DNA from: Azolla caroliniana
Taxonomy: Eukaryota > Polypodiophyta
Assembly (NCBI GenBank): GCA_043228905.1
Contig: JBHGNT010000001.1
Location: 31,186,001 to 31,250,000 of the forward strand
Length of the DNA: 64,000 nt
Reading direction: 5' to 3'
Shown: piece by piece, positions 33,717-48,600 of the stretch
Layout: the number at the start of each line of letters is the position of its first letter
How positions within the stretch are numbered: position 1 is the stretch's first letter
Program-made: the position numbers and the translations under genes
The notes under the pieces: model-generated
Told to the model about the DNA's origin: nothing
What the model saw: only the letters and a program-made list of their open reading frames with translations
Databases searched by the model: none

Positions 33717-36700
33717 TATCACACATAATCTCCCATATAATTTTTAATATCTACTTAATAAAAGAAATGATCAAGGACTACATTCTATATAGGAATAAGA
33801 CATTTTTCATTAGCACGTTGGACTCCGTATTGGCAACACTCATTTTTTGCTATTGTAATTCGATATTATCTAGAAAAACATTATCGTAAGCGTATGCACA
33901 AACAAGGATGTCTAGTATAACATAGTTTAACTCATAATGCAAGGGAGGTGACATCTTTGACCAAATGTGTTTATATCATACCACCTTAAGGGTAGCAAGG
34001 AGGTGCGAGAAAAATCAAATATTGTGTAAGATTTTTCTAGGATGTATGTCCCATGTCACATGTGAATGTCAATATTATCCATGATAGATGTTATTCTCTG
34101 TCACCAAATGGACTTTATGATAGCACATGTGGTTTGTATTTATATGTTTCTTGCTCTTAAATTGCGTCACCATACTTGGGCTAGTTTGGCCTTGGAATTG
34201 GTTTGCTCCAGCCTCCAACCCTTATTCATTTATCAAGGATTTATTTGATTATATTAGTGTTATAGATATAGTTTTCCTTGGCTTGGATTTATGGAATGCT
34301 TTTATTTGGGCCTAGATTGCACGTACCTCAAAGAACTCAATGTTTTGAATCTAGACTTATGATTTACGAAAGAGAGTTTGAATCACCTTATGACATGATG
34401 TGACTTGTCTCCTTTCTTATCCCAATACCATCATGATTACACCATGAGAATCAACAAAACATAAACACAAAATGTCAACATTTAAAACGATCTTGTATAA
34501 AAATCTTTAATGCATGCTAATTGATATACTTAGTAGTATTTCTTAAAAGTGGTGATGACTACATGGATAAATACATGTTGGATCTGGTATGCTATCCTCC
34601 TCTAATACTTATAGGTGTTTGGGGTCCCTTGCAATATGAGCTTGCATAGGGTAGAGTGCTCAAAAGATAAACCCCACTATCTTCAACAGGCCTATATTAG
34701 CAATTTGGAAACGTCACTAATGAATTGTATAATGGGAAAGAGACATAAATTGGAGAGGATGGGCTCTTGTATAAGTAGCTCTAATTCTTGGCCCAAGTGA
34801 GATATTGTGTTTACAATAGTTCCCAATACCCACATACAATATGATCGAATGGACGGTTTAAAAACCATGAATTTGTGGGGGCATCTAGTAACTCGATCTT
34901 TATTTTGCTATTATTTTCATCCATTATCTATATTGTCGTTCTTCAAATTTGTACTTGTGCTTTACTTGAAAATGTCCTCCAGTATCCATATTTTGTATAG
35001 GTTTTATCTTTTTAATGTAAGAGAGTACTGTAGAGACTCCTTATGTAGCAAATTTCAAAAGGGTTGATGGATGCATGTGAAATTTATTCTCCAAAAGGAG
35101 AAACTCTCGGTGCCTACTAGTGATGATATTACTACTTATTTCTAGGCCGTCTAGTTTGAGAGAGATTGTAATGCAACAAAGCAACTTGGACTTTTCCTCT
35201 AGGAAAACATCATTTTTTCAAATTTATGAGAAAGAAGAGACCTCTAACATTACTAGAATTATGGACATCCGAAGGGGGGAGGGGAGGCTTAAGGGCTCTC
35301 TTGTCTTCCCAACAATAGGGGATATCGTTTTTATGTTTTGTCGGCTCTCACTTTTCAAGTTTTACTCATCTTCACCTCCATCAAAATTAGACATTCTAAT
35401 ATCTTGGGAAGCCAAAGTTTGAAAAACTTAATAATAAAAACTATATTTCTCAATGAAAAGTAAGTACATATATTTTACAAATGCAAGATAAGTACATTTT
35501 AACCTTTTAATAACTTCTACCCTACCGGTACCAAGAAAGTTCAAATGATTTATAAGGTAAACTTTGGCATGATAAGAGTTGACATGAATATGAGCTTTGT
35601 TGGACTAGTCCTAGTGTGAATGTTTAAGTTGTTGAAATGTGAAAATCCATGTGGAGGATAATTTATTATCAATGAAATCTGCTAAACTTAAAACATTTTT
35701 CTCCCATCTATTTTTGAAAACCTCCCGTTCTAGTTTTAGTTCATCTCTTTGATATTTATAGAGGGAGTCTACAATTCATTTTTGATATTTATATGTTGCC
35801 AATATTGTAAACTCATAAACTCCAACTTTAAAAACTGTCACCGTGTTAGTCATCTAGACATAAAAGATTATCATATCATGAACTGAGGCGCCTCACAAAT
35901 GAATTCCAGGCATAGTTCTCTAAAAACTGACAATATTTCTACCTTGGCATCTCAAGAATGACAATAAAACAACAGGATAGATAGCAAAAAAGTGACAAAG
36001 ACTTATCAAGAAGATTTAAGGGAGACAAATTGTAATTAGAAAGCATAAGAAGCAATCCATCAGTCTTGAATCAACACATGCTGATGATGTTCAGTGTGAC
36101 AGACTCCCAACAACATGGTTACTCCAATTTTGACATCACCGCTTGGGAGTGATGAGAGTTGAATATAAAGAGCTACCTAAATAAAAATCTAGTCTTCCTA
36201 AAACAAACCTAAATAAAAGATATTACCCTTCAAGAAAAGGATCTAAATAAACTCTAACTTCTTTAGTCAATCCTAAACCATGTTATTATATTATGATGTA
36301 TTGAGTATATCAGTTTTGTTGTTCAATCTTCCATCATTCTTCTCCTGTTATAAATCACAACAGAGTATTTACATGATGACCAGTTCCTAACAATCATAAT
36401 TACAGAAAAAATTGACATCAGGTTTCCAGTGCTTTAGTAATGATATTTGCTTTCCAATTGTTCCTTTGCTGCTTTTAAAAAAATCTATTAGCCTGGGAAA
36501 AAGTATTTGAAATTTTGGCCCCAAATTTCCACCACCAGTCCTTCATTAAGAGATGCCCTGCACTGCATTAATCATTTGTTTCATTGTTTCAGTAAGCATG
36601 CTCTACACTTACTTTAGCTTATTCAAAATTCCAGTACATTAAATCTTTTTAGGTGAACTTATATACGATTCATGGCAATTTGGTATTCTCAAATATACAA

Positions 36701-38543
36701 CCTCGTCCATGCTTTATCCAAGGTATTTTATATAAACATCTATCATCTAGGTTGCCCTCAATCCTAGAATCTCTTGACACCATTTATTGTGTATAAAGTA
36801 ACTCATCCGCTATTTCAGATTTTAATACACTATGGAGCTGATGAGATGCATTACGAAGTACACCAAGATGGTAGAAGTCTCCATAAGTGAATTTGCTATT
36901 TGCTTAGTATCCAACTGCAAATGATGTATATGGATATGACTGTCCATAATGAATCCTTACAATATGTTATTTTTGCCCATAGGATCCAATATGGGGCATA
37001 AGAAATCTCGTAGATGTGAACATATTGGAATAGACAAAAGAGACATGAGTGGATCATCGAGTGCGCTCATGAGCATAAGTGGTGTAATCCGATCAAGGAC
37101 TGCCCATATGCCATTCAATGATCCCACATTCAAGGATTCTAACATTAAAGCATAGTCTTATGTTACGAGAGACTGACCTGTTTAACGTCCATGAAAGACT
37201 GATTACAATTTATGGAACAAATCTGAACAAATAAATTGCAAATGTATATGCATCTTGTACTTCTAGTGTTCCACGCCTGTCAAAAAGTATGCTGCTGGGG
37301 CACTAAATCAAAAACTTGATAGAAGTCTACAGAGCAATAACATGGTCCTTAACATTTCAAACCTGACAGGCCCACAAGTGGTCATATTATTTATAACTTC
37401 GATGGGACAAGCTGGGTCTCAGCCTTCTGTTCTGTTGCTAGGGAACCACCTCCAGGAAGAGCCACTGTAAGGACTGATCAAGGATGACCACTTAGGCAAT
37501 TCTATCTGAGGTGTTGGCATCCAGGACGCTCCCATGACCTATGATGGCTGGTGGCAATGCATGGGCTAGATCCCCAACTGGACATGGTCACATGGCTAGA
37601 AGCTCCAGGATAAAGACGAGGAACTGGAAATGTGAGTGGAAGAGGAATGAGGAGAAATGTACAGGACCGATTTCATCAGCACCATGCATTGTGAACAGGA
37701 ATGTCACGAGCCACACTTTCTGGAGAAGAAGAGACACATCACGGACTCTTCATTGGGGTGATTATACAATTTGGGGGGCCCTGGTTGACTATCAAGCCCA
37801 ATTCCACTCTTTCAGGTCATGAAATTGTCGATGGGGAGGACTGGCGATTTAGTGGGCCAGACTATGTGATAGTCACCAAGAGAAGATCAGATACTTAGGA
37901 GCTACTATGGTTCCAATAACGGATTTCAACTGGTCTTTGGAAGGCCAAGGCAGTTGACCATGGATAAGTGTTCCATAAGAAACCAAACACTTGAGAATAA
38001 GCATTCCTGGAACAGTTGGTAAGAGACCTCTGAATATATACCCAACACTCAAGCGGACAGCAAATAAAGAGATAACTATTGACCAAGGTCGCTAAATACA
38101 CAGGAATTAAGAGGTTAAATAATGATCTGACAATGCCAGCTTAGAGAGGCTTGATTATGCACCGTCAAGAGATGATTACAACATAGTATTCAAAAGAAAG
38201 AAAGCATTTTAATTTAGTGATCCTAATGAGCGATGGCTGCTTGTTTTATATCCTCCATACACTTGGAGTCATAATAACTGAAGAGAATACCATAGGTGTT
38301 GAAACTTGCAATCAAATAAACATCAAGAGAAAACCAACAATGACATATAAGAACTGTGTTTTTGCAACACAAATTTTTCCAATAGGATTTGATGAAAACA
38401 GAATTAAAACTTCACCATTTTCAGAGAGCAAATTCAATTCAGTACATAGCTGAATTAATAGCTGAATTAAACATAACTAAGTGTTATCATTTTCTTTTTT
38501 CATACAAAAATGTCCTCACATAATTAGAGAATCCAGTAGTTCA

Positions 38544-40328
38544 TCAAACTACATGGGAGGGGGTAGATTCATTTCCAACAACATTGGATTTAACAAAACC
38601 AAGAGTTTTCAACTCTTGGAGAAGCTGCTTTTCTGCTTCTGCCTGGACAACACCCAAAGAAATGCAATTTATATAGAGACGATTTTTCATAACTACAAAA
38701 ATGTAATCACTACTCCATTTTAAGTCATACCTCCAAGTTTGGAGAATTCTTTGGAAGGTTGCATGCTAATACAATGCTCCAGCCAGTTTTAAGAGCTGTT
38801 CAAAAGGATTAATGAGTTTCTTCTCTAGTAAAAAAATGTTTATTGTCTGGAGGAGGTCAAATACTTAGTCTACGTGCAATGCTGGCTCCAACATTATCAG
38901 CACTCCCTCCAATTAAAGTAGCCAGACTTGGCGTTCTATCCTGTATAAACAATTGTAGGACTAGATTGACCCACCTCATAACCATTGTAGGACTACATGT
39001 TCTCTCAGAAATTCGCATGAACTTGAGAACTTACAAACGGTGTTGGCATGCTCACATATAGATGACCAAATTTTGCAGAATTGTATCCAATCCAGATGTA
39101 AAGCTGAAAGTTCAAACTGAGGTTACAGATGAGATTGTATATGCACATATGAAACAAAATGGTAAACAGCATGATATACCAGTTGAGAAACATATTCAAA
39201 TAATAATAGCTTCGCAACTTGCTTTGGAAAGTGCACTTGAGAGATCTATGTATATGTATGTAGATACTATAACCTATACATAAAACACTACGAGAGAATG
39301 GACAAAGCAGCACGTCTTCAAGTTAGGGAATACTCATGAGAGCTCCTATTTGCCAACATATTCGATTACCCCCATCCCATGTCTGCATTATACCTTCACA
39401 GGGCATAGTGAATGATGTCTGCAGTGAGTGCTCTATTGAAATCTCTACCTAGCATTGGTTTTCAGGAAAAGGAGAGAGACAACAAGAAAGATAAATAGTC
39501 TCTAGTCACGTGGTGGTCTGGGGTGCACCTAGAACTTTGTCAAGAAGACACAGGATAGTAAGCTCGGATTTGTAGACACAATTGGATGCTCAGGGTTCTT
39601 GAGTGGATATCCTCAACATTTAGACATGATTATCATCTTCTTCTTCTTTACAATGCTGGTGGACTATCTTTGCTTGGTGGATGTCATTTACTGTTGGAAC
39701 TTGAAGCTGATTACAAAACATGGAATTCAAATTGCTCAACATGCCTTCTGCTTGGACTTCTATGCTACGGATTACTGTACCCTAGGACCCTAGGCCGAGG
39801 AGTAGCTGGCCATGTATAACTGAAATTAGTCTGAAGACAAAAGGTACACTAAACAATGTAAACATAGACTAGATGATCAAGTTTAAGATATACTCAACTT
39901 TTTCCTTTTCTAAGTATGTAGTTGCTCCAATATCTCACATTTATTTTAAAATACAACATTGTGCACACACCAAAGTAGCTTGGCATTCAAATAAAAAGTT
40001 CATGTGATTTAGATTATTTGTACATTACAGAATATACATAACACAACCTATGTTACTTGAGCGACAACCTTAATTGATTCCTTGAGATATTTGATACACG
40101 AACAAAAGTGTTGATGAGAGTAGATACCCCCATCTGATTGATACAAATATTATACAGAGTAGTTTTGGCGCTCAAAATATTAAAATATATAAAATTATGA
40201 AATACCTGTTTTTCAAGTTTGAGGATTTGAAAATGCAGCATGGCATCTTGTGCTTCTATTGAAAAACAATGAAGAGAGTGTTGAGAAGAACTAGCAGGTG
40301 AAGATGTCTCTGATATGCCCATATCCAT
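38544..40328 (-). CDS. PAC4: Proteasome assembly chaperone 4 (PSMG4/PAC4-like)
   Basis: Five exons join in phase: 40206-40328, 39035-39103, 38865-38940, 38731-38795 and 38544-38642, giving 143 residues (human PSMG4 is 123). The protein shows the PAC4 layout: CFSIEAQDAMLHFQILKLEKQ, then LYIWIGYNSAKFGHLYVSMPT (compare the WVG strand of PAC4), then SADNVGASIARRLTLKTG and VLACNLPKNSPNLEAEAEKQ (compare the family's SYNLP..D..F segment). PAC3 and PAC4 form a dimer that helps build the alpha ring of the 20S proteasome and then leaves. An AG acceptor at about 40346 just before the start implies a leader exon further right, possibly ending at the donor CAG|GTATTC near 40696. The start is the first ATG in that exon. 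Assignment is by segment order and exon phase, without an alignment. Confidence 0.85.
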
Positions 40329-42692
40329 ACTTCTAATGCTCCTACAATTCATTAGAATACAATGTAAGAATTAATTAAACATTTCAATATGTGATGAAAA
40401 CTCAGAAACATATACTCGGACAACATATGCATGTGAGATTTAACTAGCAAGAAAGGGGATTTTCTAAACAAATCGGCCTCTTTTGGTTCACTTTACAGCT
40501 ATTGTAAGGTAATCTTTAGAACCTTCTTCCAAGAATATAAGAAATGAAGGGTTGTGATATTAGTTGTCAACTTCAATCATAAAAAGTGTTTGAGATTAAA
40601 TCCAATCCATAACTACAAAAAATGACACTTTGGTACGAGTTATTCTTCTAGCAAACGCACATTCTCACGAAATGGACGTAGAGTGTGAAGAATACCTGAA
40701 AATACCAGCGCTGCGACAATTGCTCAGAGAGGCTAAAGATTTGTTTTAGTTTAAGGCACAGGATTAACAGCTTCAAGAGCCCCTACTTTTTTATCAGGCA
40801 TATAGGTTTATACAACTCTAGGTTCAATCTGTCGCTTATTATACAATAATAGAACAGGAAAACTGAGGCCACCTCGACTAAACAGATCAAACCGACATTT
40901 CTTTTTAGCAGTAGAATGAAATGCTTTGGGTAGCTAAGGAAATGGCTTATTTTGCAAATCAACTGCGTGTAGCGGATATGGAATGATGACGAAGTTGCTC
41001 CCCAAATAGGGGTTCCATTTCAGGACGGGACAGAAGCAGAGGTTACTCCGATGTACGCGAGGTGACGAGAGGCATGATCAAAGGAGCTTTTGTTTCACAA
41101 TCATACAGCAATTGTCGTGTGAGAAAGAGACAGGGAGAGGGAGTTAGGGAGACAGAAGAATTAGGGTTTTTTGAAGAACCATGCATACATAAACAATGGA
41201 CCTGCAGAGAAAGTTAGGGCGGTTTCACACCAGGTTGCTTGTTCTTTCATTCAGAAGTTTTATTTGCATGTTTGGTGGTGCCGATTGATTGTCTGATTCC
41301 CTTCCTTCAATTGAAGCGTCCACCAGCTGTGTACTCGTGCCCAATTAGTTCACAACCATGGATGCCGAAATGCACAAGGCTCTAAGAAACAAAGCAAAAC
41401 TTGGGAGTTGGTGAACCGTCACACATCTCGGATGCTGGTCCTAATTGAAACGGGTTTGGGAGACTATCTATGTTGATGGTTATGAATCATCAACATTATT
41501 CGAGGTTGGTCACATTGCAAACCAACTTTTATAAATAAAAAAAGAAAGAGAACGGATGCAAAGCTTAAATTCTGAAAACACGTCCAAATAGAGTGTTTGT
41601 TGAGATGGACGAAGATATCAAATGGTTATGATTATAATGGTTAGGAAGCATGTCTGCAGTCATTCAATGCACATGGAACAATTTTATTTTTGGCACATCA
41701 CTAGTCTTCTGAATGCAGATGGAACCATTCTTTGTATATGCACTCATGGGAACTAACATAGAATTATCATTCATTGGAAAATGGAATACCTATAGAAGGC
41801 AAAGAGAAAAGAACAGATTTGTTTTTAAGGGCGCAAAAGCAAAATAGTACTAGGACTATCACAAAGAATCACAACAATCAAGCATTGTCTGTGATTCAAA
41901 TGAATTAATTGGCTGTGACAAGGTACCTAACAATTGTCAGACTCATCCTCACCTCTGCCCTCACATCAAATCAAATACTTAAAACAGGAAGCTATACATG
42001 TATAACCAGGATGAAAATTGCCAAGTTCATGAATGTATTGAGTATGATTTGTTGGAACATCTAGAATTTCCAAATTGTTCTCTCATAGGTCATTGACATT
42101 AAAATCAATCTCAATCGCTATAATTTATATTTAATGAAAACGCCAACAAAAAATACTGCTAAAAGTTAGATCACATGTCAAGACTCGACAGGTTAATAAT
42201 TACATGTTTACTCCATAAAACATTTAATGAAGTAAAAATATTTCATAACTTCACTAAACACATTAGTACCTAAGCACCAACTATAACAAATCATCAATAA
42301 ATGATGGTGGGATATGAAACCACAGCACCTATGGGAAAAACAAAGATCACCATCTGGTTGGCAACCATATGGTTCACTGCCACATGACTGTTGCAAAGGG
42401 AGTGCAAATCCATAAGCTTTCCTCCCCTGATTCATCTTGCCTAGTAATTAGGAGTGTATTACCCACCACATTACTCATTGTACTGGCATTAAATTTGTTG
42501 TATAGTACACAAATGCACACTGTATATACACCGAATAATTAAGAAGCTCTGGTCCAATGCCACAGAAGCTTCTTTATCTACCTTTGTGGTGGATCTACTA
42601 CGTTTATCTGCACCTCACTTGTGCAGCCATAGAAGAGACCGCAGGATAATTTTCCATTTTCCATCTGCGAAAGGATGGAATTTTCACTGAGA
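40329..42692. other. Spacer between the PAC4 start and the MED13 3' end
   Basis: The left part (to about 41200) probably contains the PAC4 leader exon and promoter. The segment just left of 42693 should hold the MED13 3' untranslated region. Nothing else is recognisable. Confidence 0.5.
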
Positions 42693-45600
42693 TTACACCT
42701 GTTCTTTGAACTGTTGTAAACTTCCAACTTTCGCATAAGCATATTGCAACAGCCTACGCAACCGTTGAACTATTTCACAGTGGAATGGCAAAGCAGACCG
42801 CCTAAATGGATATGTTGGACTGGCAGTTAACCATGAAAGAGCTTGTAGTTCTGCAGCAATCACTTCTACTATTGATTGGGCTTCTGAAACATGATCAAAA
42901 CCTCCCTCTGAGTTCATTGATTTATTAAGTTTTGCCTTGAGCATTGGATCAGTTCCTACATTGCTACTTGCACCGGTATGTTGTTGCACGAGCGGAGCAA
43001 CAACACTACTCATATGGCCATACAAGCCAACAAAAAGTGTGGAGGGCCATTCATCGCTCGACTTGCAGAGCATTAATTCTGTTCTAATCGAGGGAATTGT
43101 TTTTGAAACGACAAACGCCGATCCTACCATTGTAGCCGAACCACTAGCGTGTAGGAGCTGCTCAACAGCTGGAGATTCTGATGTAAGACATGTTGGTAAC
43201 TGCAGGGGAAAGTTAGACATGAAACGCAATCCATGAGCTGGCACAAACAAGTAGGATACTGCTGTTGATGAGAGTGTCTTTACTGAGCCAATTCCACTAC
43301 CCAAAGTGCCTAAGACATTTGCACTACTTGAGTTCAGCCAGCTTGATGAAGGGACTCCTTGAGGTCCCCCTAACACAGAAGTCGATTGCGGCACAGTATC
43401 ATTGAGCCCCACCATCTGCAAGGAGTGATCTAACATAATACTCACAAAGCTAATACTATGCACAAGATGGAAAATCCCTCTGGGTGCATCATTTTGTCCT
43501 AGGGCCTGCTTTCGTAGAATACTGGAACCCAAGTCATTTTTGGTGAATGTAGACGGCTTGTTCCGTGACATGAAAACTGAGGAAGAACGTCCAGGGGAAG
43601 AGGGCATGCCACTGGCGAGGGCCATATTCCTGTCACTTAGTGTACTCACATCTTGTGGCTGAAGTGAACTGTTGCTTCCCATCATGCTACTGTTATCAAC
43701 TTGTTGCCAAATTTGCACCGGCCATTTTCTCACTTCATTACCTCCAACAGTGCAGACAGCTTTCTGCCATTCTGCACACAAAGAAGACGCCTTAGCAATT
43801 ATTACATTCTTTAATCAATAAAACAGATCCAACACCAGGATTACCTTGACATTCAAGCTCAAAAAATGAACCTATACGTGTAATAACCATTGCACGAAGC
43901 TTTGCAGAGCCCGCCGTAGTAGCCATGGTCATCAACTGACATCCATGTAAAAGCACTTGAACAAATAAATCATGCAACCCATTTGCCTCGAATCGGCTAT
44001 CCCCACATCCACCAGAAACAGGGAACAAATGCACATCTAATAGCTCCCCTCTGGCATCAGTCCAAACAGATAGTAACCACTGCCAATTCTCAGTCCAACC
44101 ATAGCAGCAGTGTAAATTTGCCACCTTAAGATTCCCTCCTTTAAGGTCATCAAACCCACTGTCTGCAACCATACCATGTACAGCTTCAGATGACCCTGGA
44201 TGAATGCTTACTGAAGATTCATCAACCCCGCCGGAACGTGAAGGAGAGAATCCAACACCGCAATCCAAGGAGCCTGGCTCTGCCAAGATGAATACAGGCT
44301 CAAACAGGTATCTGAGACTCTCTTGCAGAAACTTTGAATTGTCAAGAATACTAAGTTCATTTGATATTACTTGCTGTTGCCAAGGGCTATCCCAATTACT
44401 TGGCCGAAAAGCACTCGAATCCAGAAGAGATTCATGTCCAGACAATGCATTGGTTGGTCCCGAATTTCTTCCCATACCACCATCCTTCCACATGCCAGAT
44501 ATGGCTGTGCTGGCTTGCAGAGATGAGGGACGGTTCCTTCCAGATTGATTGTTAACTATAGTCCCCTCCGTGTTGCTGGATAATCGTGGTATACGGCGAA
44601 TCTTATTATAGACACTAAAGGCCACTTCTTTGAGGGAGTCAATATCTACAGAACCAGGGTTGGCCAAGTTCAGTATACTTTCTGCTGTCAGTACTTGCAG
44701 AACGAGCTTTGAAGTAGAAAACCCAACTACCCCTTGAGATTGTAGATTTGCAGAATCATCAGCCAGCACTGAACTCCGTTGCTTTTGACTGGATATGTTT
44801 AATTTTTTTTGTTTTTCAGATATTGCAATATTGTGCCCGATACTTTGACACACAACAAGCATGGTCTGAAGAACTGCATCTGGATCTGATGATGGGCATA
44901 TGACATAGTACACCTGTTTGAAAATCTAGGTTAAATTGATCAAACAACTGTGTAAATTCTTCGAAGAACAAGATGAAATTATGAACATACCAGGCAAGAA
45001 CCGTTTTCAGGTTCTCTTTGTGTAGCGCTGCTACCCAGAGAAACTGGAAGAGTTTTACAAGCTTTGCTAACAGCTTTTAGATAGTCGAGGCAGTTCCAAA
45101 TCTTGCTGAAAGTTGATGCATAATTACTTGAAGGGCATATCGAGCTTAATTTGCTATGCTGTAGTGATACCTGTGATGGAAAATCTATGGGTACAAAACC
45201 AGCAAATGTATGCTTCCCAGATGTGGAAGGGAAGCTGCCATGTCCAAATACCATGTTAGCAGCCACGTGTGTGCCTAATCTACAGGTCTCATACACTGCA
45301 GAAACAACATCAGCATTTGTTTTTTTGCGGTGTTTAGAGACCTCAACAGAAACATTTGAAACTATAATTCCAATAAACAAGAAAACTCACCACAGCCCAA
45401 TTGTTGAAGATAGTCAGCTGTAGCAGATAAAAGTGAGTCTACTCGAGGGCATAACACATAATACGTAACCTACACAAAATTGACCATATCCAGATCTTAA
45501 GACAAAATCTTAACACTGGACTATAGTGATTAAGCTCTGGCAGCCAACTTACAGGCTTTGCTGTTGCATAGGGTTCAAATGGTGCCTTCTCCCATAGATG

Positions 45601-48600
45601 AAGAGTGCTAGAAGATACCTTAAGCCAGTCATCTTGATACCTATAACCAAAACAGAATCAGGAGAGTTAACAAAAGACATCCAATGGAAATCTTTTGACA
45701 TGTGTGAAGTAGTCACATTACCCAACAAGTAAACTGGGCATGGGAAACGCCATGATTGTTGGTCCATTTCGGCAGCTGTTAAAATGAGCATCCGTTTCAA
45801 CTGAACCCATCTCTTGGGCACCTCGTCTATTGCACCCATCATCTGACAGAGATGACCCTTCCATAGCCCAACTACTGGCCCTGCGAGTCCCACTATCAGT
45901 GGGCTGGCTGTCAATATCTTGTACAGAAGACTTCATACCAGAGGATCCAGTTGTACATTGCGGAGGAGTGATAGGCTCACCCATGCCAGCAATAACAGTG
46001 CTAACTGTGTCCTTTGAATCACTAGGAGCATTATCAATTCCAAATGGCTCATTAATGAAAGCCCGGCCCCTTAACCATTCACCCAAACTTAAAGGTCCAT
46101 CCAAATAAGCATCCCCAAAGGCAGTAGCCATTGCAACCCTCATGTCAGACTGTAACATTGTAGCTGCAGACGCAGCTGATATCTGCCAAATGAGAATAGG
46201 AAGCAATTGTCTTAGAGCACTGTACTTACCAAATGGAAGTCATAAAAAATATGCACAAGTGCCCACCTCATCCGCCAATGGATCTATGAGTTCAACACCA
46301 GCATTGTCCAGAAAATGTGAAGTACAGAGCATTCCCCCACATCCTGCATGAATAGCACCTGGACCACAGACAGATTTACGCCGCTCCTGTTCTTCGCTCG
46401 TCAACCAGCCATAAGGGCCAGCTCCACAGTCGCCATCAAATGCAGCATCAAAGGGTACAGAGGCCTGCTGAATCAATAGAGGAAGAGCATCAAGAAGCTC
46501 CTGACAATGGTTCAGTTTCAAAGTTGATGTGGCATTCGCTGGTGAATCCTGATTTATAGTAGCCGCATTGTCTATTGAACTGCTCACAGGAGTTTCATTC
46601 CATGATGGCATTCTCGGTGGCTTAGGTGTTCCCACAGGACGCCAGACACCCACACCAACATTAGACAATCGTGATGCATCCTGGATATCCTCATCTACAT
46701 CACCTGCAATACGTGAAGGTATATGATCCTTCTTTTTCTTTTCTTGCTGATTGACTAGAACTCCTTTGGTAACTAATTTGCCTGAATCTGAAGTACATAC
46801 TGAATCAAAATGGGATTCTTTAGTGTTTTCCATTACCAAGTTTCGAATTTGGAGAAAAGAAAACTGTACAAGAAAGCAATCAATCAAGGTAGCAAGCATG
46901 GTAGTTGGAAACTGTCTTCTCCGAGTTTTGTTAGAGGACCTTTCTGAATAATACGGACCAGAATCTGACCATGTATTGTCAAGAACAGGTATATTACTTC
47001 CTAATAGTGTTGGTTTATCGAAAGTGGACTTCACAACCAAACCCGTTAATTTGGAGGCAGGCGATGATTTCTCAGACAAATAATTGAGTATTGTATCATT
47101 ACCCTTCATTTTCTTCATGGAAGAAGCTGCTCTTTCCAGAACATCATAGTGCTCTCGTTTTCTTTCAAGGCTTTGAATCTTTGGAGAAAGTGGTGGTGTA
47201 GCACTGTAAATATAAAGATCTGAACCCTTGCCATTTGGTTGAAGTTTTTTTGAATCAGGCACATACACACTCTTAAATATTGACTGCTGATGTGTATAGC
47301 GGTTGGGCAGGGATACAGGCTCATAACCTGGCGCTAGAAGTAGCATGGCTTCAGACTTTGGCAATGAATCAACCATGGAGCTTTGGTATTCTGGTATAAC
47401 ATCAGGAGTTTTTATACATTCTTGCAGTTCTGGGGTACTTGATGGAACACATAAAACTTTCACATCCTTTGGTGCTAGAGGCCGTTCTAACCCCTCTAAG
47501 GTAGGTATATCTAGAATAGGCAAGAGCATAGGGTCAGTAAAATCTAGGCAACCATTTCCTGGGGAATTTATTCCATCAATGCAATCCGTCAAGGGAAACA
47601 TTAGTGCCTGAGACTCAGCTGTGCCAGGAGGCTGTACAAGCAGACAATAAACCACAGGTTAAAGACCTTGCTTGAAATCATAGAAGTAAGATCATACTAT
47701 CTAAGAGATCTGTTGACCGATAGCATTCTCATGAGTTTACCTCTCCAAATTCATCTTCAAAAAAATCACCAAAATCGCCAAACTCTGCAAGAATATCTGC
47801 ATCATTCTCAATGTTCAGAGCTCTGTCATCTTCAGGCCAATCCCATGGTGTACCTGCTTGACTACTTGCAGCCTTCGGGGTGCCTATTCCTACATTAACC
47901 AAGCCTGGTCCATGAGTGTCAGGCTTGTTCTGGTGAGACCGAGCCATATCATTTGATACTTCCCCACCAGAGCTCAAACTTCTCTTCAATGGGTTTAACG
48001 CAGAAACTTCATTGTGCGCAGGTCCTATAGATTGCACCCATTTGGTTACAGCAATATCCTAAATAAATAAAAAACTTAATAGTGAGACCTGCTACCATTA
48101 CATATATCGTTATCACACAATTATTTTGGGTCTATTGCAAAAAGATATGATGATTGAAGAAAGCATAGATAAAAACATATTATGCATAAAACACCTTATC
48201 CGTGTTCAGAGAGAAAGAAATTTGTTTACACTATGAAAAGTCTATTAACTGCAGCAAAATAGATTATCTATGATTATCAAGATTGTTAAAGGATTTCATG
48301 ACACACTCAAAAGCATGATACCTCAAATCCTTTTATGTCTTCTACCATCTGTCTTGATGAGGGATTGGTCTGCTTCCCTTTGGAAGCAAGAGACTCAGCA
48401 TCTGCTTCTAATTCTCCTGGTGCTTCTCCAGGTTCACCATCACTATTACTTGTGCTGCTACCATGGCTACTGCTATTGTCCAAACTGCTACCTCCACTGG
48501 TGCTTGTGTTGCTGCTACAGCTCTTGTTACTAGGACTTCTGATTCCATGCAAATTATCTGTGCTTTGATGGATGCTATCAAGATCACCATCACTGATTTT

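Larger units (their letters stand above)
23436..38543. other. 15-kb gene-poor region
   Basis: No frame in this stretch has recognisable domains, consistent splice-site pairs or good length. It is AT-rich and holds scattered microsatellites and small degenerate tandem repeats. Some short frames (for example 36957-37145 minus, 24016-24261 minus, 29581-30093 minus) look slightly protein-like but match no family I know. They may be worn transposon remnants. I could not find paired long terminal repeats or a reverse-transcriptase motif. Confidence 0.55.

Noticed and set aside
23436-38543. An intact LTR retrotransposon or DNA transposon in the gene-poor region
   Set aside because: No paired terminal repeats, primer-binding site, reverse-transcriptase, integrase or transposase motif could be recognised by eye.
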